64,000 nucleotides of DNA from Solen grandis (Eukaryota > Mollusca > Bivalvia > Adapedonta > Solenidae): assembly GCA_021229015.1 (NCBI GenBank), contig CM037783.1:51903154-51967153 (forward strand). The letters are read 5' to 3'. A program made the position numbers and the translations under genes. Under the pieces are notes generated by a model. That model did not search any database. It saw only the letters and a program-made list of their open reading frames with translations, and was not told where the DNA came from. Shown piece by piece: positions 46,201 through 56,623 of this stretch; position 1 is the first letter of the stretch; every line of letters begins with the position of its first letter.

Positions 46201-49200
46201 GCATCTGCACTTGAGTTTGTTTTTTTAAGAATTTGAAGGATCATGATTAAAAATTAATGATGGATGGATTACCTCAATTTAGATTATACAACTTCTTTTT
46301 TGGTAGATTTATATTGAATTTCTAGCTTGACTATTCGAAGAATATGAGAGCTATTGTAGCCACCTTTGCGCCGGTGTTGGTGTTGCAGCTTTTGGTTAAA
46401 GTTTTGCATGCAAGTTACTATCAACCTTTTATCTCAATAACCATTTATGGTATTGACTTGAAAGTTTATGAATATGTTCAGGGGCATCAGGCAACCAAGG
46501 TAGATAACTCTTGATAAAATATATTACAAATTATGGCCCCTTTTTAACTTAGAAATTTTGGTTAAAGTTTTGCATGCAAGGTACTTTTATGCTTATATCT
46601 CTGAGTCCAGGCATGGGGTTGATTTGAAACTTCTTTAATATGTTCATGGTATCATACTATAGTGGCTGATAGTTTTTAACTGAATATAATGCAGATTAGA
46701 GCTACTTTTTGACTTAGACATTTTGGTTAAAATTTTGCATTCAAGCTACTATCCAGCTTATATCTCAGAAAATGTTTATGGTATTGACTAGAAAGTTTAG
46801 GGGTGTGTTCAGGGACATCAGAAAACCAAGGAGGATAACTCTTGGATTTAATTTTATACAAATTATGGCCCTTTTCTAACTTTGATACTTGGTTAAAGTT
46901 TTGCATGCTCAGTGATATTATGCTTATGTCTCAGTAACTAGGCATGGGATTGATTTTAGACTTCATAAACCTATATAGGGGTATTAGACTTTAAAAGTAC
47001 ATTATTTTTGACTATCATTATATAAAGGGTATATGAAGGGCATTGAAATAAATTTCATTTGATTTACCAACAAGCATTTTGAATAGTCGAGCGTGCTGTC
47101 CTCTGACAGCTCTTGTTGTTTATCAAGTTCATTAAAAACAAATACTGAAACTCTGATCGTACTTACTTCAGTGCCTTAACCCTTTCCCTCATTGAGGAAA
47201 CCATGAAAAGACCTATGTTACTCGCAGGCTGATCAGGTTTTATGCTGTTCGCTGCTCCTCAGTGGTCTGGAAATGAGGATTTTGTAATTAAATTTGATGA
47301 GGTTTAACTGTGGTTTTCTGCAGATCAGGCTTTATGTGGTACCTATTGAGTGCGTCAAAATGAGTCTATATGAGGGAAAGGGTTAACATAGTAAACCACT
47401 AGCAAAGTAGTTGTCATAGTTTTCTTTTCTTCCAGCTAAGATAGAACTTGAACTTGCCAATTTGTTACGGGTAAACGGGAGGTGGAGAGAAGACAGGATA
47501 ACCTTGACAGAGTAAGTTCTACTAAAGTTTTTTATTTAACTCGGAAGCGACAAGAATATAGAGCATTTAATCCTTGATACGATTACGCAGATCAAATACA
47601 GTAAAGTGGGTTAGAGCATTCGTCCGGTAATTGGGGGGTTAAAAGATTGAACATACCTGATGTCATTAAAAATGTCACTCAGCACATAAGAGTTGTTTCA
47701 AGACGCATATAGTCGCCGCTTCGTCCGTCCGTCCGTCTGTCCGTCCGTCACACTTTCCTTGTCCAGACTATTTCTCAGGAACTAACGGCTTGAATTCAAC
47801 GAAACTTTATGGGAAGCTTTATAACCAAGAGGAGATACGCATATCGTCAGCATGACCCGATTCCTAAATTTTTCAAGAGTTAGGCCCATTGACTTTTGGC
47901 CTATAGTACATATTGCATGATTCTTGTCCGGGCTATTTCTCAGGAACTAATGGCTTGAATTCAATGAAACTTTATGGAAGCTTTATTACCAAGAGTAGAT
48001 ACGCATATCGTCGACGTGACCTGGTTCCTCAATTTTTAAGAGAGTTATGGCCCCTACAACCATGTTGTTGACTAATATTCATGTCATTTGCCTAATTTAA
48101 CAGGAGATATCATTTAAACAAAACCCCACAAAATTCAATATGCTAGTAATGTCAATCATAATCATGTCAGCTAATTGTTGTTTATTTCAAATATCCAGTC
48201 ATATGTCAAGAGTGTTGGTTAACCTCTTCGATATGAGCACACATTGAAATGTATGACTTAATTTTTAGTAGTATAAAAACTAAAAAAAAATCAATGAAAG
48301 ATCTGATGAGTAACACGTATTATCATATTAAATAGTAAACTGTTACTAAGTCTCCAAATTAGAGTTGGTAAAACATCTCATCTGATGAGGAGAATAGATA
48401 TGATTTAGGAATGGGGATTTCAACATATCCTCCCACCCATTGACCAAGGCCTTATTTGTAACAATGACGTTCTTCGGGGAGCATCTGTCAGTTCTACTGA
48501 CTTTCTTGTTTCAGCATCAGAACTGATGGTATAATTGCCATTTGTCTATGATATGATCAAGTTGTGATGCAGCACTATGTCTGTAGCATGTAGACAAAGT
48601 CCTGACTGACTGAAATACTGTTGGTGGGCTGTTAAATCAAAGAAAACAAAATGACTCAGTGAAATTCTCATGCTGTTCAGTCATTATCAACCTTGATGAT
48701 CCTGCATAAAACTATTTGTACTAACTAATCTGGCCTTACACTGTTCTGAAAAATATTATTTTAATATGGTAAAGGTTTTGCTCTGCTACTGTAATATATA
48801 AATAAATAGGGGTTTTGCTGATGTCAGTCATTCCTAAAAATTTGCTGTTGTTTTTTGTACATGTGCTCCCATAACTCTGAAATCATACATAACTGTGTTG
48901 TCAAATTTAGAGCCCATATTGGGTATGGCATACAACTGTTTAACTTAAATCTATACATTTGAACTTATCTCAAGGTCAGTTTTATTGTAAATAAGTATTT
49001 TTCTAAACCAGTATGTACTAGTTCTTGCAAATATTCCAACTGCCTGCCAGAAGGGCATGTCACAGTAGACCTTTCATGATCTTTGACCTGTTTTCCTCTG
49101 CAGACCCTCACATCACTCAGCTATGCTCAACAAACCACGACTGTGCCAACGTCAACCATGGCTCTTATGAACACCAACCGGCAACTGGAGAAACTCCAGA

Positions 49201-52200
49201 TCAATGAACTCAGGTAAGCCGACTGTGTCCTTTTTGGCTTGCCACTCTGTTTGCCAACTGACGAATCACAGATATCTTTATAGCCATGCCCCAAGGATTT
49301 GTCAAGAGATATTTGGTATTTAATTGAAATTCATATGTGCTTGCAAAAATGCCATATGTAGATGATGGCTTTTATTGTAGTGTCAGCCATATATATCAGG
49401 AGGTGTTTCAACAATCACTCTTGTTGTAAGGGAAATATAGCAAATCTTTCCTTTTTAGACCGGATATTATGCCTAATCAGCATTTAAATCATTGATATGG
49501 AAACTTTGTCTGTTGGAGACGGTTGTGATACATACCATACTTCTATTTCAGTGGCATAAAATTTTGTGAAATCATTAAAAAAATCCCCACAAATTACACA
49601 GTCATTTAAGCAAGAGAAGCCTGTTTAGGTATAGTAAATTTGTTGTTACTTTTTGTCAAGATTTTCAAAAGATATTTGCATATAATATTCAAACTTCAGC
49701 TACACAATCATGGCCATTCCATATATGGGATAACACCCTTATCACTAGTGTTAAGTCAGAAATGCTCACGATTAGGTTTCTAGATAATGCCTTGAATAAG
49801 ATACCATGCAGTCCTCCAAAAGTGTGCTAGCAGTGTATTAACCAATGTCCTGTATTGTGACTACAGAGCCAGTCTGTCTGCCCTGAAGGACAAGATAGAT
49901 GTTCTGGAGTCCCAGCCAATCAGCAGCCCAAACACACCTACCTTCATATCCAGCAGCAGGAAACCTGCATTGTTTTCTAATGGTGAGTCTGAAAACCTTT
50001 TTTTGTTCCTTGATCATCTGCTTACACTTTAAATGTGATCTCCTCCTTTAGCAATTTGTTAGTTTAAACTTACTTATACTATATATTGATTGGGAAACAA
50101 GTTCTTAGAACTATACAAATTCCTCTGGAAGGTTCCTTGGGTGAACCAGTATTGAGAAGATCATGTAAAGTCCTTGACCACAACTAGATTCAAACCCACA
50201 ATCTTCAGGTCTACTGTCAGGTATGTCACCACTGAACCATGGCACCCTGTAGCAATTGAAAGCTCATAACTATTTGTATTCCAAGAAATATGCAGTCCTT
50301 AACGTACAGTATGTTAGAGGTAGACAGCAAATTATTGTTCTTGCCAGAGGCTTACTTGTATATGTTTGTCTTATTGTCATCAGATGTTCCTATTTTAAAC
50401 TGGATGGTCATGTTTGTACAGTCTAACATGCATGAAAAGTATACTCCCTTAATATAGATAGGGAGCTGAGTATTTATTGTGTAACCTGCTGTAAGCAAAG
50501 GTGACACATAAGGGATCACTTTTCCGTTGTCAGTCCGTCCATCCATCTGTTTTTCCGTCACACTTCAGCAGGTGACACATGTATTCCAGAGAACATTCTA
50601 ATGATAATGAGTACTGACATGGTTGATTGGCTTTATTCAAAATATTCCCCTGGACTATGGCCTGATCTTTTGAACTGGTATGCCCTGTTTCAGGTCTTCC
50701 TTCAATCTCCACACCTAAACATAAATCCAGCAATGACGAGGAGCTTGATCTGTCCGATATCGACACGGAGAGCTCTGACTTCACCGAGTTCCAGGTGGAT
50801 CAACCAATAGGGAACAAAAACAAACCAAAGAAAGATGATGACCTTGACACTAGTATGACATTTGATTGTCTTAATTGTTGATTTCACTTAATTGTCTTTC
50901 GAATGGACTATTTTGAGAGGAAAATAATTTCTCTGGATATCCTTTGAAACCATATTCTATAACCTTTAAAGTAAATATGTTGAGACTTTTTATTAGCTCA
51001 CATGAGCACAACGTGCTCAAGGTGAGCTTTTCTGATCGCCTTTTGTCCGGCGTCCGGCGTCCGTCGTCCGTGCGTGCGTGCGTCCGTGCGTCCGGCGTCA
51101 ACAATTGCTTCAAACAACATCTCCTCCTAAACGGCTTGGCCAATTTGAAAAATATTTTGCAGGAATGTTCCTTGGATGAAGCTCTACTAAAGTTGAATAA
51201 ATGGTTCTGGTCCATCGCATAATTAGGTCACAGGAGCTAAAAATAGATTTTAAAAATGAAAATTTAAAAAATCTTCTTCTCTGAAACCACAAGGCCTAGC
51301 CTTTTGATTTTTGGTATGTTGCATGATCTTATGACTCTCTACCAGGATTGTACAAATTATGACCCTGGGGTCAAAATTGGCCCCGCCCCAGGGGTCACTT
51401 GATTTCACATAGGCTAATATAGGAAAAACTTGAAAAAATCTTCTTCTCCAAAACCACAAGGCCTAGCCTTTTGATTTTTGGTATGTAGCATCATCTTATG
51501 GGCCACTACCAAGATTGTACAAATCATAGCCCTATGGTGATAAATGACCCCGCACCAGGGGTCACTTGTTTTACATAGAGTTATATAGGAAAATCTTAAA
51601 AAATCTTCTACCATGAATGCATAAGGCCTAGAGCTTAGATATTTGGTATGAGCATCATCTTATGGGCCACTACCAAGATTGTACAAATCATAGCCCTATG
51701 GTGATAAATGACCCCGCACCAGGGGTCACTTGTTTTACATAGAGTTATATAGGAAAATCTTAAAAAATCTTCTTCTATGAATCCATAAGGCCTAGAGCTT
51801 AGATATTTGGTATGTAGCATCATCTTATGGGCCACTACCAAGATTGTACAAATCATAGCCCTATGGTGATAAATGACCCCGCACCAGGGTCACTTGTTTT
51901 ACATAGAGTTATATAGGAAAATCTTAAAAAATCTTCTTCCATGAATGCATAAGGCCTAGAGCTTAGATATTTGGTATGTAGCATCATCTTATGGGCCACT
52001 ACCAAGATTGTACAAATCATAGCCCAATGGTGATAAATGACCCCACACCAGGGGTCACTTGTTTACACAGAGTTATATAGGAAAATCTTAAAAAATCTTC
52101 TTCTATGAATCCATAAGGCCTAGAGCTTAGATATTTGGTATGTAGCATCATCTTATGGGCCACTACCAAGATTGTACAAATCATAGCCCAATGGTGATAA

Positions 52201-52801
52201 ATGACCCCACACCAGGGGTCACTTGTTTTACATAGAGTTAAATAGGAAAATCTTAAAAAATCTTCTTCTATGAATCCATAAGGCCTAGAGCTTAGATTTT
52301 TGGTATGTAGTAGCATCTAATGGTTCATTACAAAGATTTTCAAAGTCTTGGCCCTACGGTGATAAATGACCCTGCGCCCAAGTCTTCTCTGAAACCATAT
52401 GGCCCATTGCTTAGATATTTGGTGTGTAGTATTGTCAGGGGTAAAATGTTTTAGATTAAGTTATATCAGAATCCTTGTCTGTTTAAAAACCTTGACATCA
52501 GTTGAAGCAATGGTACTCAGGTGAGCGATTCAGGGCCATCATGGCCCTCTTGTTGCAGTATTATATAGTATTGATATTATTTTTTATTAAAACAATATTT
52601 GTATATGTAATATATTTCATTTTGTATTAAGTTACTTCAAATAGCTTTGAATTTTCTGTAGGTGTTGCTGGTTATATATTATTTCAGTTTTTACTGTCCT
52701 TGATTTCAGTCAACTCTGATGACCTTGATATAGATGACCTTGACCTTAGTGACGATGATGATCTGTCCCAGAATTCCCTCAGTGACCCTGTGGACAGTTG
52801 A
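37227..52801 (+). CDS. Coiled-coil protein with acidic C-terminal tail, eleven exons
   Basis: Eleven exons with GT/AG boundaries join into about 410 residues from ATG at 37227 to TGA at 52799-52801. The N-terminal 20 residues are polar; residues about 25-85 are Ser/Thr-rich (MKRSTSLLDMQLGSSSRVPG) and the middle is heptad-like coiled coil: LQEKIEQQNT, HLTSLVHRLETDRHNYKEQ, RRVEQIRRELLGEVQLLQSQ, FRDELEGFRRDMEILR, IELELANLLR, LEKLQINELR. The end is a Ser/Pro linker then an Asp-rich tail (DLDIDDLDLSDDDDLSQ). There is no signal peptide or membrane segment. I do not recognise the family with confidence; such layouts are common in centrosomal or scaffolding proteins, but that is only inference. All phases agree except between exons 7 and 8, which implies an unseen small exon or an indel. 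Intron 5 (5.4 kb) is the longest and full of bivalve repeats. Confidence 0.85.
37438..38627. mobile_element. pogo/Tc1-mariner-like non-autonomous element
   Basis: Ends CAGTAAAACCTCGATAATGA and, inverted, CAGTAAAACCTCACTGTGCG, flanked by TA on each side (37436-37437, 38628-38629). The CAGTxAAACCTCG style is typical of pogo/Tigger elements. The inside repeats 'TATTGAG' words (TCTCATTATTGAGC, GCATTATTGAGGTC, AATATTGAGTTGGTC). No transposase frame. Confidence 0.7.
37662..37905 (+). mobile_element. tRNA-derived SINE nested in the pogo-like element
   Basis: Head GCCTGGATAGCGTAGTGGTA (A box) and CCCGGGTTCGATTCCTGG (B box). The body contains GTTTTCTCCGGGCTCTCCGG then TTTCCTCCCACAA, a core shared by many invertebrate SINEs. 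Ends in AATAAATAAAG. Confidence 0.75.
39047..39098 (+). CDS. Coiled-coil gene exon 2
   Basis: The acceptor is a long T tract ending TTTCAG and the donor AGTT|GTAAGT. It is 17 codons plus one base: NKFNASSGNNVTWAPRS. Confidence 0.8.
39407..39594 (+). CDS. Coiled-coil gene exon 3
   Basis: The acceptor is CCCCTAG. It encodes the Ser-rich STPMKRSTSLLDMQLGSSS segment and ends LQEKIEQQNT. The donor ACA|GTGTGT is chosen because it gives phase 0 for exon 4; other GT dinucleotides nearby would not. Confidence 0.85.
40010..40091 (+). CDS. Coiled-coil gene exon 4
   Basis: Acceptor CAACTCAG, donor CGCA|GTAAGC. It encodes AIDHLTSLVHRLETDRHNYK and ends EQIRDLR, with strong heptad character. Confidence 0.85.
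40381..40600 (+). CDS. Coiled-coil gene exon 5
   Basis: The acceptor is TTGTATTTAG at 40380; an earlier CCTCAG would give an in-frame stop. Donor AAAT|GTAAGT. It encodes DEVFQLTERASDRRPDPGVE and the heptads RRVEQIRRELLGEVQLLQ, then a Ser/Asn loop. Confidence 0.87.
42045..43320 (+). repeat. Tandem-array element, about 145-bp units
   Basis: Head TATACCCCCGAAACAAAGTT, then GGTCGGTCGGTCGGTC, then about seven units with TTTTCCTTGTCCGGAGCATA, TTTCATACAATGGTCAACCA and AGTGCAGTGCACAAGAACCA, ending near GCGGGGGTATTAATCACC. The first and last words (TATACCCCCG/CGGGGGTAT) are inverted. In intron 5 of the coiled-coil gene. Confidence 0.8.
43580..43875 (+). mobile_element. tRNA-derived SINE, plus orientation
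   Basis: GGTCATGGGTTTGATCCC B box, body AATCATGCCATATGATTATG, tail GACCGAAATACTGTTGTGGC then TTTAACCAAAAAAC. Same family as 13915 and 59650. Confidence 0.65.
44390..44631 (+). mobile_element. piggyBac-like hairpin MITE, copy 2
   Basis: TTAA at both ends with CACTTTCCCTCAT/ATGAGGGAAAGGG inverted ends. Full hairpin: GCGAACAGCATAAAACCAGA then CAGCCTGCGAGTAACTCGCA and the return arm. In intron 5. Confidence 0.85.
45111..45777 (+). repeat. Bivalve AGCTCAC...CTCTTGTT element, copy C
   Basis: TTAGCTCAACTAAGCACAGG, then GGTGAGCTTTTGTGATCACT; two units with CATCTCCTCTGAAACC and AAAACTACTGGCTAGATTTC; ends AGGTGAGCAATCCAGGGC then CTCTTGTTT. Confidence 0.8.
45988..46055 (+). CDS. Coiled-coil gene exon 6
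   Basis: The acceptor is GCTATTTCAG. The donor ACCA|GTCAGT is chosen by phase over two other nearby GTs. It encodes KHSFRDELEGFRRDMEILRS. A MITE starts about 25 bases after the donor. Confidence 0.8.
46085..46278. mobile_element. Small MITE, AAGGTAATCCATC family, copy 2
   Basis: Ends AAGGTAATCCATCCATCA and TGATGGATGGATTACCTC form near-perfect inverted repeats of about 17 bp. Sits about 30 bases after exon 6 of the coiled-coil gene. Confidence 0.75.
46310..47125 (+). repeat. Tandem-array element, GACTATTCGAAGAATATGAG head
   Basis: About four units of roughly 185 bp with TTGGTTAAAGTTTTGCATGC. Closes with TTTGAATAGTCGAGCGTGCT, then GTCCTCTGACAGCTCTTGTT. Ends GACTATTC/GAATAGTC are inverted. Confidence 0.75.
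47176..47386 (+). mobile_element. piggyBac-like hairpin MITE, copy 3, one hairpin arm deleted
   Basis: TTAACCCTTTCCCTCAT and ATGAGGGAAAGGGTTAA ends. Jumps from AAAAGACCTATG directly to TTACTCGCAGGCTGATCAGG, losing the left arm of the hairpin. About 50 bases before exon 7. Confidence 0.85.
47436..47511 (+). CDS. Coiled-coil gene exon 7
   Basis: Acceptor TTCTTCCAG, donor ACAGA|GTAAGT. Only one open frame: KIELELANLLRVNGRWREDR, then ITLT. It ends after two bases of a codon, which does not fit the phase-0 start of exon 8. Confidence 0.8.
47700..48110 (+). repeat. GTCCGT-headed tandem element, two units
   Basis: Head GTCCGTCCGTCCGTCTGTCC, then two units of about 175 bp with TTTCTCAGGAACTAACGGCT and GATACGCATATCGTC. 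Confidence 0.7.
48430..48655 (+). mobile_element. SINE 3' part
   Basis: GATATGATCAAGTTGTGATG, GCAGCACTATG and the tail GACTGAAATACTGTTGGTGG then GCTGTTAAATCAAAG match the 43580 family; the tRNA head is missing. Lies where an unseen exon of the coiled-coil gene might be expected. Confidence 0.5.
49104..49213 (+). CDS. Coiled-coil gene exon 8
   Basis: Acceptor TTTTCCTCTGCAG, donor CTCAG|GTAAGC. The frame that joins exon 9 reads TLTSLSYAQQTTTVPTSTMA, then NTNRQLEKLQINELR. The frame demanded by exon 7 runs into a stop, so an exon of length 1 modulo 3 may be missing from 47512-49103. Confidence 0.8.
49867..49982 (+). CDS. Coiled-coil gene exon 9
   Basis: Acceptor GACTACAG, donor AATG|GTGAGT. It encodes ASLSALKDKIDVLESQP, then a Ser/Pro/Thr linker ISSPNTPTFISSSRK. 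Confidence 0.85.
50694..50852 (+). CDS. Coiled-coil gene exon 10
   Basis: Acceptor CTGTTTCAG, donor ACTA|GTATGA. It encodes LPSISTPKHKSSNDEELDLS and continues DIDTESSDFTEFQ, ending in a Lys-rich patch before DDDLDT. Confidence 0.85.
50993..52555 (+). repeat. Bivalve AGCTCAC...CTCTTGTT element, copy D, with amplified 166-bp units
   Basis: Begins TTAGCTCACATGAGCACAAC, a GTCCGGCGTCCGGCGTCCG head, then about seven units of roughly 166 bp (AAAATCTTCTTCTATGAATC, CATAAGGCCTAGAGCTTAGA, GGGCCACTACCAAGATTGTA), the middle ones nearly identical. Ends GGTGAGCGATTCAGGGCC. Open frames on the minus strand just translate the unit. Fills intron 10. Confidence 0.85.
52710..52801 (+). CDS. Coiled-coil gene exon 11, stop codon
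   Basis: The acceptor is CTTGATTTCAG. It encodes the Asp-rich tail (SDDLDIDDLDLSDDDD) and ends DPVDS before TGA. Base composition differs sharply from the following AT-rich 3'UTR. Confidence 0.87.
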
Positions 52802-53384
52802 TGTCATCATATTCAAGAATTCCTGCATAGCAATTAAGTCATGAACTGGCGCTATTCTCACCAAATTTTGATATCAGTACTTTTACAATGTAATAAATCT
52901 TTTAAGCATGTTTTATTTTTATCAGTGAAATGTAAATGGTTAATGTTGAAAGGGTAATTAGGATGTTCATCAAATTGATTTGTTTATTTGGCCTAGGAAG
53001 TGTTGGTAGAGAAGATCTTCTATTAACAGAACAGCATTATCATACTACACATGGCAGTATGGAATCACAATGACTTACTGTTGTCTAGAAGTTATCCTAT
53101 TTCATCTTTTTGTTGTTTTGTTTCTGTTTGTTACAAAAATGTTGTGTTTCCTTATGTATGAAATGTTTTTTAGTTTGGGTCTTTTAAGTTTATATTTTTG
53201 TTAACTGTTCATCCAGTTTTGAAGAAATCAGTCTTGTCACTTGGTGGTTTTATAATCACTTGCTTGTTTTGTGTCAAAGTAGGTAGTGTTATTTATTATT
53301 TTAAGTAGCCAAGGTTTTGCTATATACTTAGTACTCATTGTTGTTATTGACATTATTACTGTGATACCATCAGTGGTTAACTAT

Positions 53385-53562
53385 TTAAACCCTTTACCTC
53401 ATATAGACTCATTTTGACGCCCTCAATAGGTACCACATAAAGCCTGATCTGCAGAAAACCACAGTTTAACCTTACCAAATTTAATTACAAAATCCTCATT
53501 TCTAGACCACTGAGGAGCAGCATAGGTCTTTTCATGGTGTCCTCTATGAGGGAAAAGGTTAA
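53385..53562 (-). mobile_element. piggyBac-like hairpin MITE, copy 4, whole hairpin deleted
   Basis: TTAAACCCTTTACCTCATAT on the left and GAGGGAAAAGGTTAA on the right. GACCACTGAGGAGCAGCATA joins directly to GGTCTTTTCATGG, so both arms are gone. In the 3'UTR. Confidence 0.8.
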
Positions 53563-54197
53563 TACCTTTTAACATCAGTAGTGAGATATTAAATACTTAC
53601 ATCTTAATTGAACTATTTATTATTTAAGTGGTTATTTATTACTAACAACTTTAGTAAAACATTTATTACATGTTCTTAAATTTTCAGTGAAAAATTTATT
53701 ACATGTTTTTAAATATTCAGTGAAATATTTATTACTTACATCTTAAGTTGCATTGAAATCAGACGCAATGTACCTGTATGCAGGTCATGGAAAATTTTAT
53801 TTTATATCTGTACTTATCTGTACTTATGGGAATTTGCCATTTTCTGCCTAACAGTAATGTAGGTGGAGATAATTGTTAGCATTTGTTATCAGTATTGATA
53901 TAGTGATTAATCACTACTCATTCCTCATCAGACAAAGTCTAGTTCAGTCTTAGCTTCGTTGCTCAGTTTAAGCTATATTTGATTTAAAGTATTAAAATAA
54001 TCACACTATATTTTTACTCATAAACATGTATTTAATATTTTAACCCAATTACTGATAAAAAAATTGTTTCCAGAAATGCCATATTCATAAATATACAGTA
54101 TATCCATACATGTTGTAGAAATGTCAAATTAATCTAATTAATCTCCTGTAAATCATCCTCATTAAGTTCACAGAGCTATTTCCAGTGTACCTCAGTC

Positions 54198-54297
54198 ACG
54201 CTGTTTTAGCAGCATGTGCCCACACTGTTTTAGCAGCGTGTACATTTTCACACTGTTTTAGCAGCGTGTACCATATTCACACTGTTTAAGCAGCAAC
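54198..54297 (+). repeat. Four-unit hairpin repeat in 3'UTR
   Basis: CACGCTGTTTTAGCAGCATG and three similar units at a spacing of about 27-30 bp. Each can pair CACACTG/CACGCTG with CAGCGTG around a TTTTAG loop. Confidence 0.7.
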
Positions 54298-55054
54298 ATA
54301 TTCTACATTTAACTCATGAATTCATAGCAGAGCTGTCATACATAGTATCTGTGATAAATAATGGAACTGGTCGTTATTTTAAGATGTACAGTGGATATCA
54401 TATATTATGGATATAATTCATTAGTCAGAGAAGTAGTGGTTCAATTAAGACAGTAGATAGCTTAGTAACATTGCTGGCCCTGGAGTGAGTTGCTCATGCA
54501 AAAAGTTGCAAAGTGATATGTTTACATTTTCATTTTCTTCAGTGAAAACTCTTTTTTCAAGATGGGATCTAACTTAGTCAACGTATATCTTCCATCACAA
54601 CAAATATTCTGCAAATTTGATCCATTTATTTATTTTCTGTTTAGCTTAATACATGTAGCATTTATCTGGCACATAAACTTTAATTTTTTTTAACTCCAAA
54701 CAGAAACAACAAAAAAATATCATGTTTTCCATATTTAATAAGCAATTAAGAAACAGCAATTCTGAATCTGATTTAAAAAAAAATTTGTCAACTTGATGTG
54801 CAATAAATTTTTTTAAAAAAAAAGGGGTACAGTTGCATACAGTGTGGGTGCCTATGTATGTAGTTTAGTTGACATATATTGTGTGGTAGATAGATAGTGT
54901 GTAAACCTGTATATTGAAGTATATGTGTTGTTATGTATAAGTTAGACACACAGTGTCCCAGGATATATGTGTGATTCTAGCTGTGCTTCAGTCTTGTGAT
55001 ATGTTGAGTATTATTTATGTTGGTTTTATTGAGTTACTAATTATTGAATGCAAT

Positions 55055-55060
55055 AATAAA
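55055..55060 (+). terminator. Polyadenylation signal AATAAA of the coiled-coil gene
   Basis: AATAAA followed within about 15-25 bases by a TG/GT-rich stretch (GTGTGATTGTCTGG, then TGTGTCTGATTTGTGTTGTG) that fits a downstream element. It is the first well-formed signal with such a context after the stop codon. Confidence 0.6.
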
Positions 55061-55239
55061 GTGTGATTGTCTGGAACAAACTGTGTCTGATTTGTGTTGT
55101 GTTTTATTCCAAATGAAGTACATTGGCTAGAGTTCCTAAATTGTATGCAGGTGTAAGTAAGTTACTCTTCCATTTTAATCCAATCTTCAATTGTCTTGCC
55201 CTGCCCTGAACTAGTAGAGTCACTCTGAGTGATGAATAT

Positions 55240-55386
55240 TTTTGAATGGTGACCTTTTAGTCTTATCACAATTTGAAAACTTGGTTCAGGTCCACAAGGC
55301 CATGTTATAAACCAAATATCTAAACCCATGATCTTGTGGTTTTAAAAACTCACCTGTATAATTTTATGTAAAATCAAGTGACAATT
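55240..55386 (-). repeat. Bivalve element copy E, left piece
   Basis: TCCACAAGGCCATGTTATAA, AAATATCTAAACCCATGATC and ATGTAAAATCAAGTGAC match the monomers at 57741-58512 in orientation. Ends at the ACAATT next to the composite element. Confidence 0.65.
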
Positions 55387-55427
55387 TACGGTGGCATAAA
55401 GGGGACATGGAAGATATTTTTTATATT

Positions 55428-55823
55428 ACGTGCGTACGTAATAGCTAGTACGTGCGCACGTAAAAGCTACTACGTGCGCACGTAAAAGCTATTACATGCG
55501 CACGTAATAGCTACTACGTGCGCACGTAAAGCTACTACGTGCGTACGTGATAGCTAGTACGTGCGCACGTAAAAGCTACTACGTGCGCACGTAAAAGCTA
55601 TTACGTGCGCACGTAATAGCTACTACGTGCGCACGTAATGCTACTACGTGCGCACGTAATAGCTTTCACGTGCGCACGTAGTAGCTATTACGTGCGCACG
55701 TACTAGCTATTACGTACGCACGTAATAGCTACTACGTGCGCACGTAAAGCTACTACGTGCGCACGTAAAACTATTACGTGCGCACGTAATAGCTAGTACG
55801 TGCGCACGTAGTAGCTATTACGT
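55428..55823. repeat. Palindrome array, 18 units of 21-22 bp
   Basis: Core ACGTGCGCACGT with linker AATAGCTACT or variants (AAAAGCTACT, AATAGCTAGT, AAAGCTACT). Four cores carry a single change (e.g. ACGTGCGTACGT). The core alternates purine and pyrimidine throughout. A half unit (ACGTCCC) closes the array. Confidence 0.95.
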
Positions 55824-56623
55824 CCCACCACTTGGTTTTAATTCATTACCATCAATCACATTCTTGTATGGGGAGATATATCCCAAAGCAAATACCTGCG
55901 GCATGCTTTTGCAGTTGCCTGTTTTTAAAGAATATGTTTGAACAGTTCAAATCCCATATGGTGTTTGGGATTTCAAATTCACCAGAATTTGGATTAGCAT
56001 GGTTATTTTATCAAGATGAAAAGTAATTTAACATAATATTTCTGAAACAAATGTCTGGATATCAAAGTGAAACATCACCTGAGTTTAAATCACTCAAATA
56101 CACTTTATTTTTTTCACTCTAGATCTTTATTTCTTTAACAAGACAATGTTAATGTCCATGAGATAAAATATTTTAAATCAGTGTTTATGGCTGTAATATT
56201 TAAATGAATATTGGTATATCTGATCTGTAAGTCTTAGAATTATTTCCTTTGAATTATTGAAGCTAAATTTTCACTTTATGTTCTCTCCTTGTACATTCAC
56301 ATCATTTTAACTCACTTAATTAGAAGCAATGTTTATGGCTACAAGACCTCAGCTAAATTTAATTATATTTAAAATGCCAACTTTACAGTTTCAGACTCTA
56401 TCAATTTCATTTATCAAGCATAAGGGCAGTGAGGTCCAGTCGTAGGTTACCATTATATGACAATGGAACTGAATTTTGGGAGTTGAACACCAATTTGGGT
56501 AAGAATCTGTCATAGCCTTACACGGTTCAAGTAATGGCCAAATCCAAGAACTACTGACAAAGAACGTTTTTAATTAAATAGATGCTTAAACTAATAAGCA
56601 ATCTTTTTGGAACTTTAAACTTT

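Larger units (their letters stand above)
52802..55075 (+). other. 3'UTR of the coiled-coil gene
   Basis: AT-rich non-coding sequence from the stop codon to just past the polyA signal. It holds a piggyBac-like MITE (53385-53562), a run of AU-rich ATTTATTA words at about 53600-53740 that resemble mRNA-instability elements, and a four-unit hairpin repeat at 54198-54297. Its extent is inferred from the signal, not from transcript data. Confidence 0.55.

Noticed and set aside
51250..52316. Several minus-strand ORFs of 60-100 residues sharing the same repeated peptide
   Set aside because: They are translations of the 166-bp tandem unit; the frame is open by accident of unit length and there is no start, splice or domain evidence.
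55428..55823. CRISPR-like appearance of regular palindromic repeats with short spacers
   Set aside because: Spacers are about 10 bp and nearly all alike, the host is an animal, and the arrays sit inside a TIR element.
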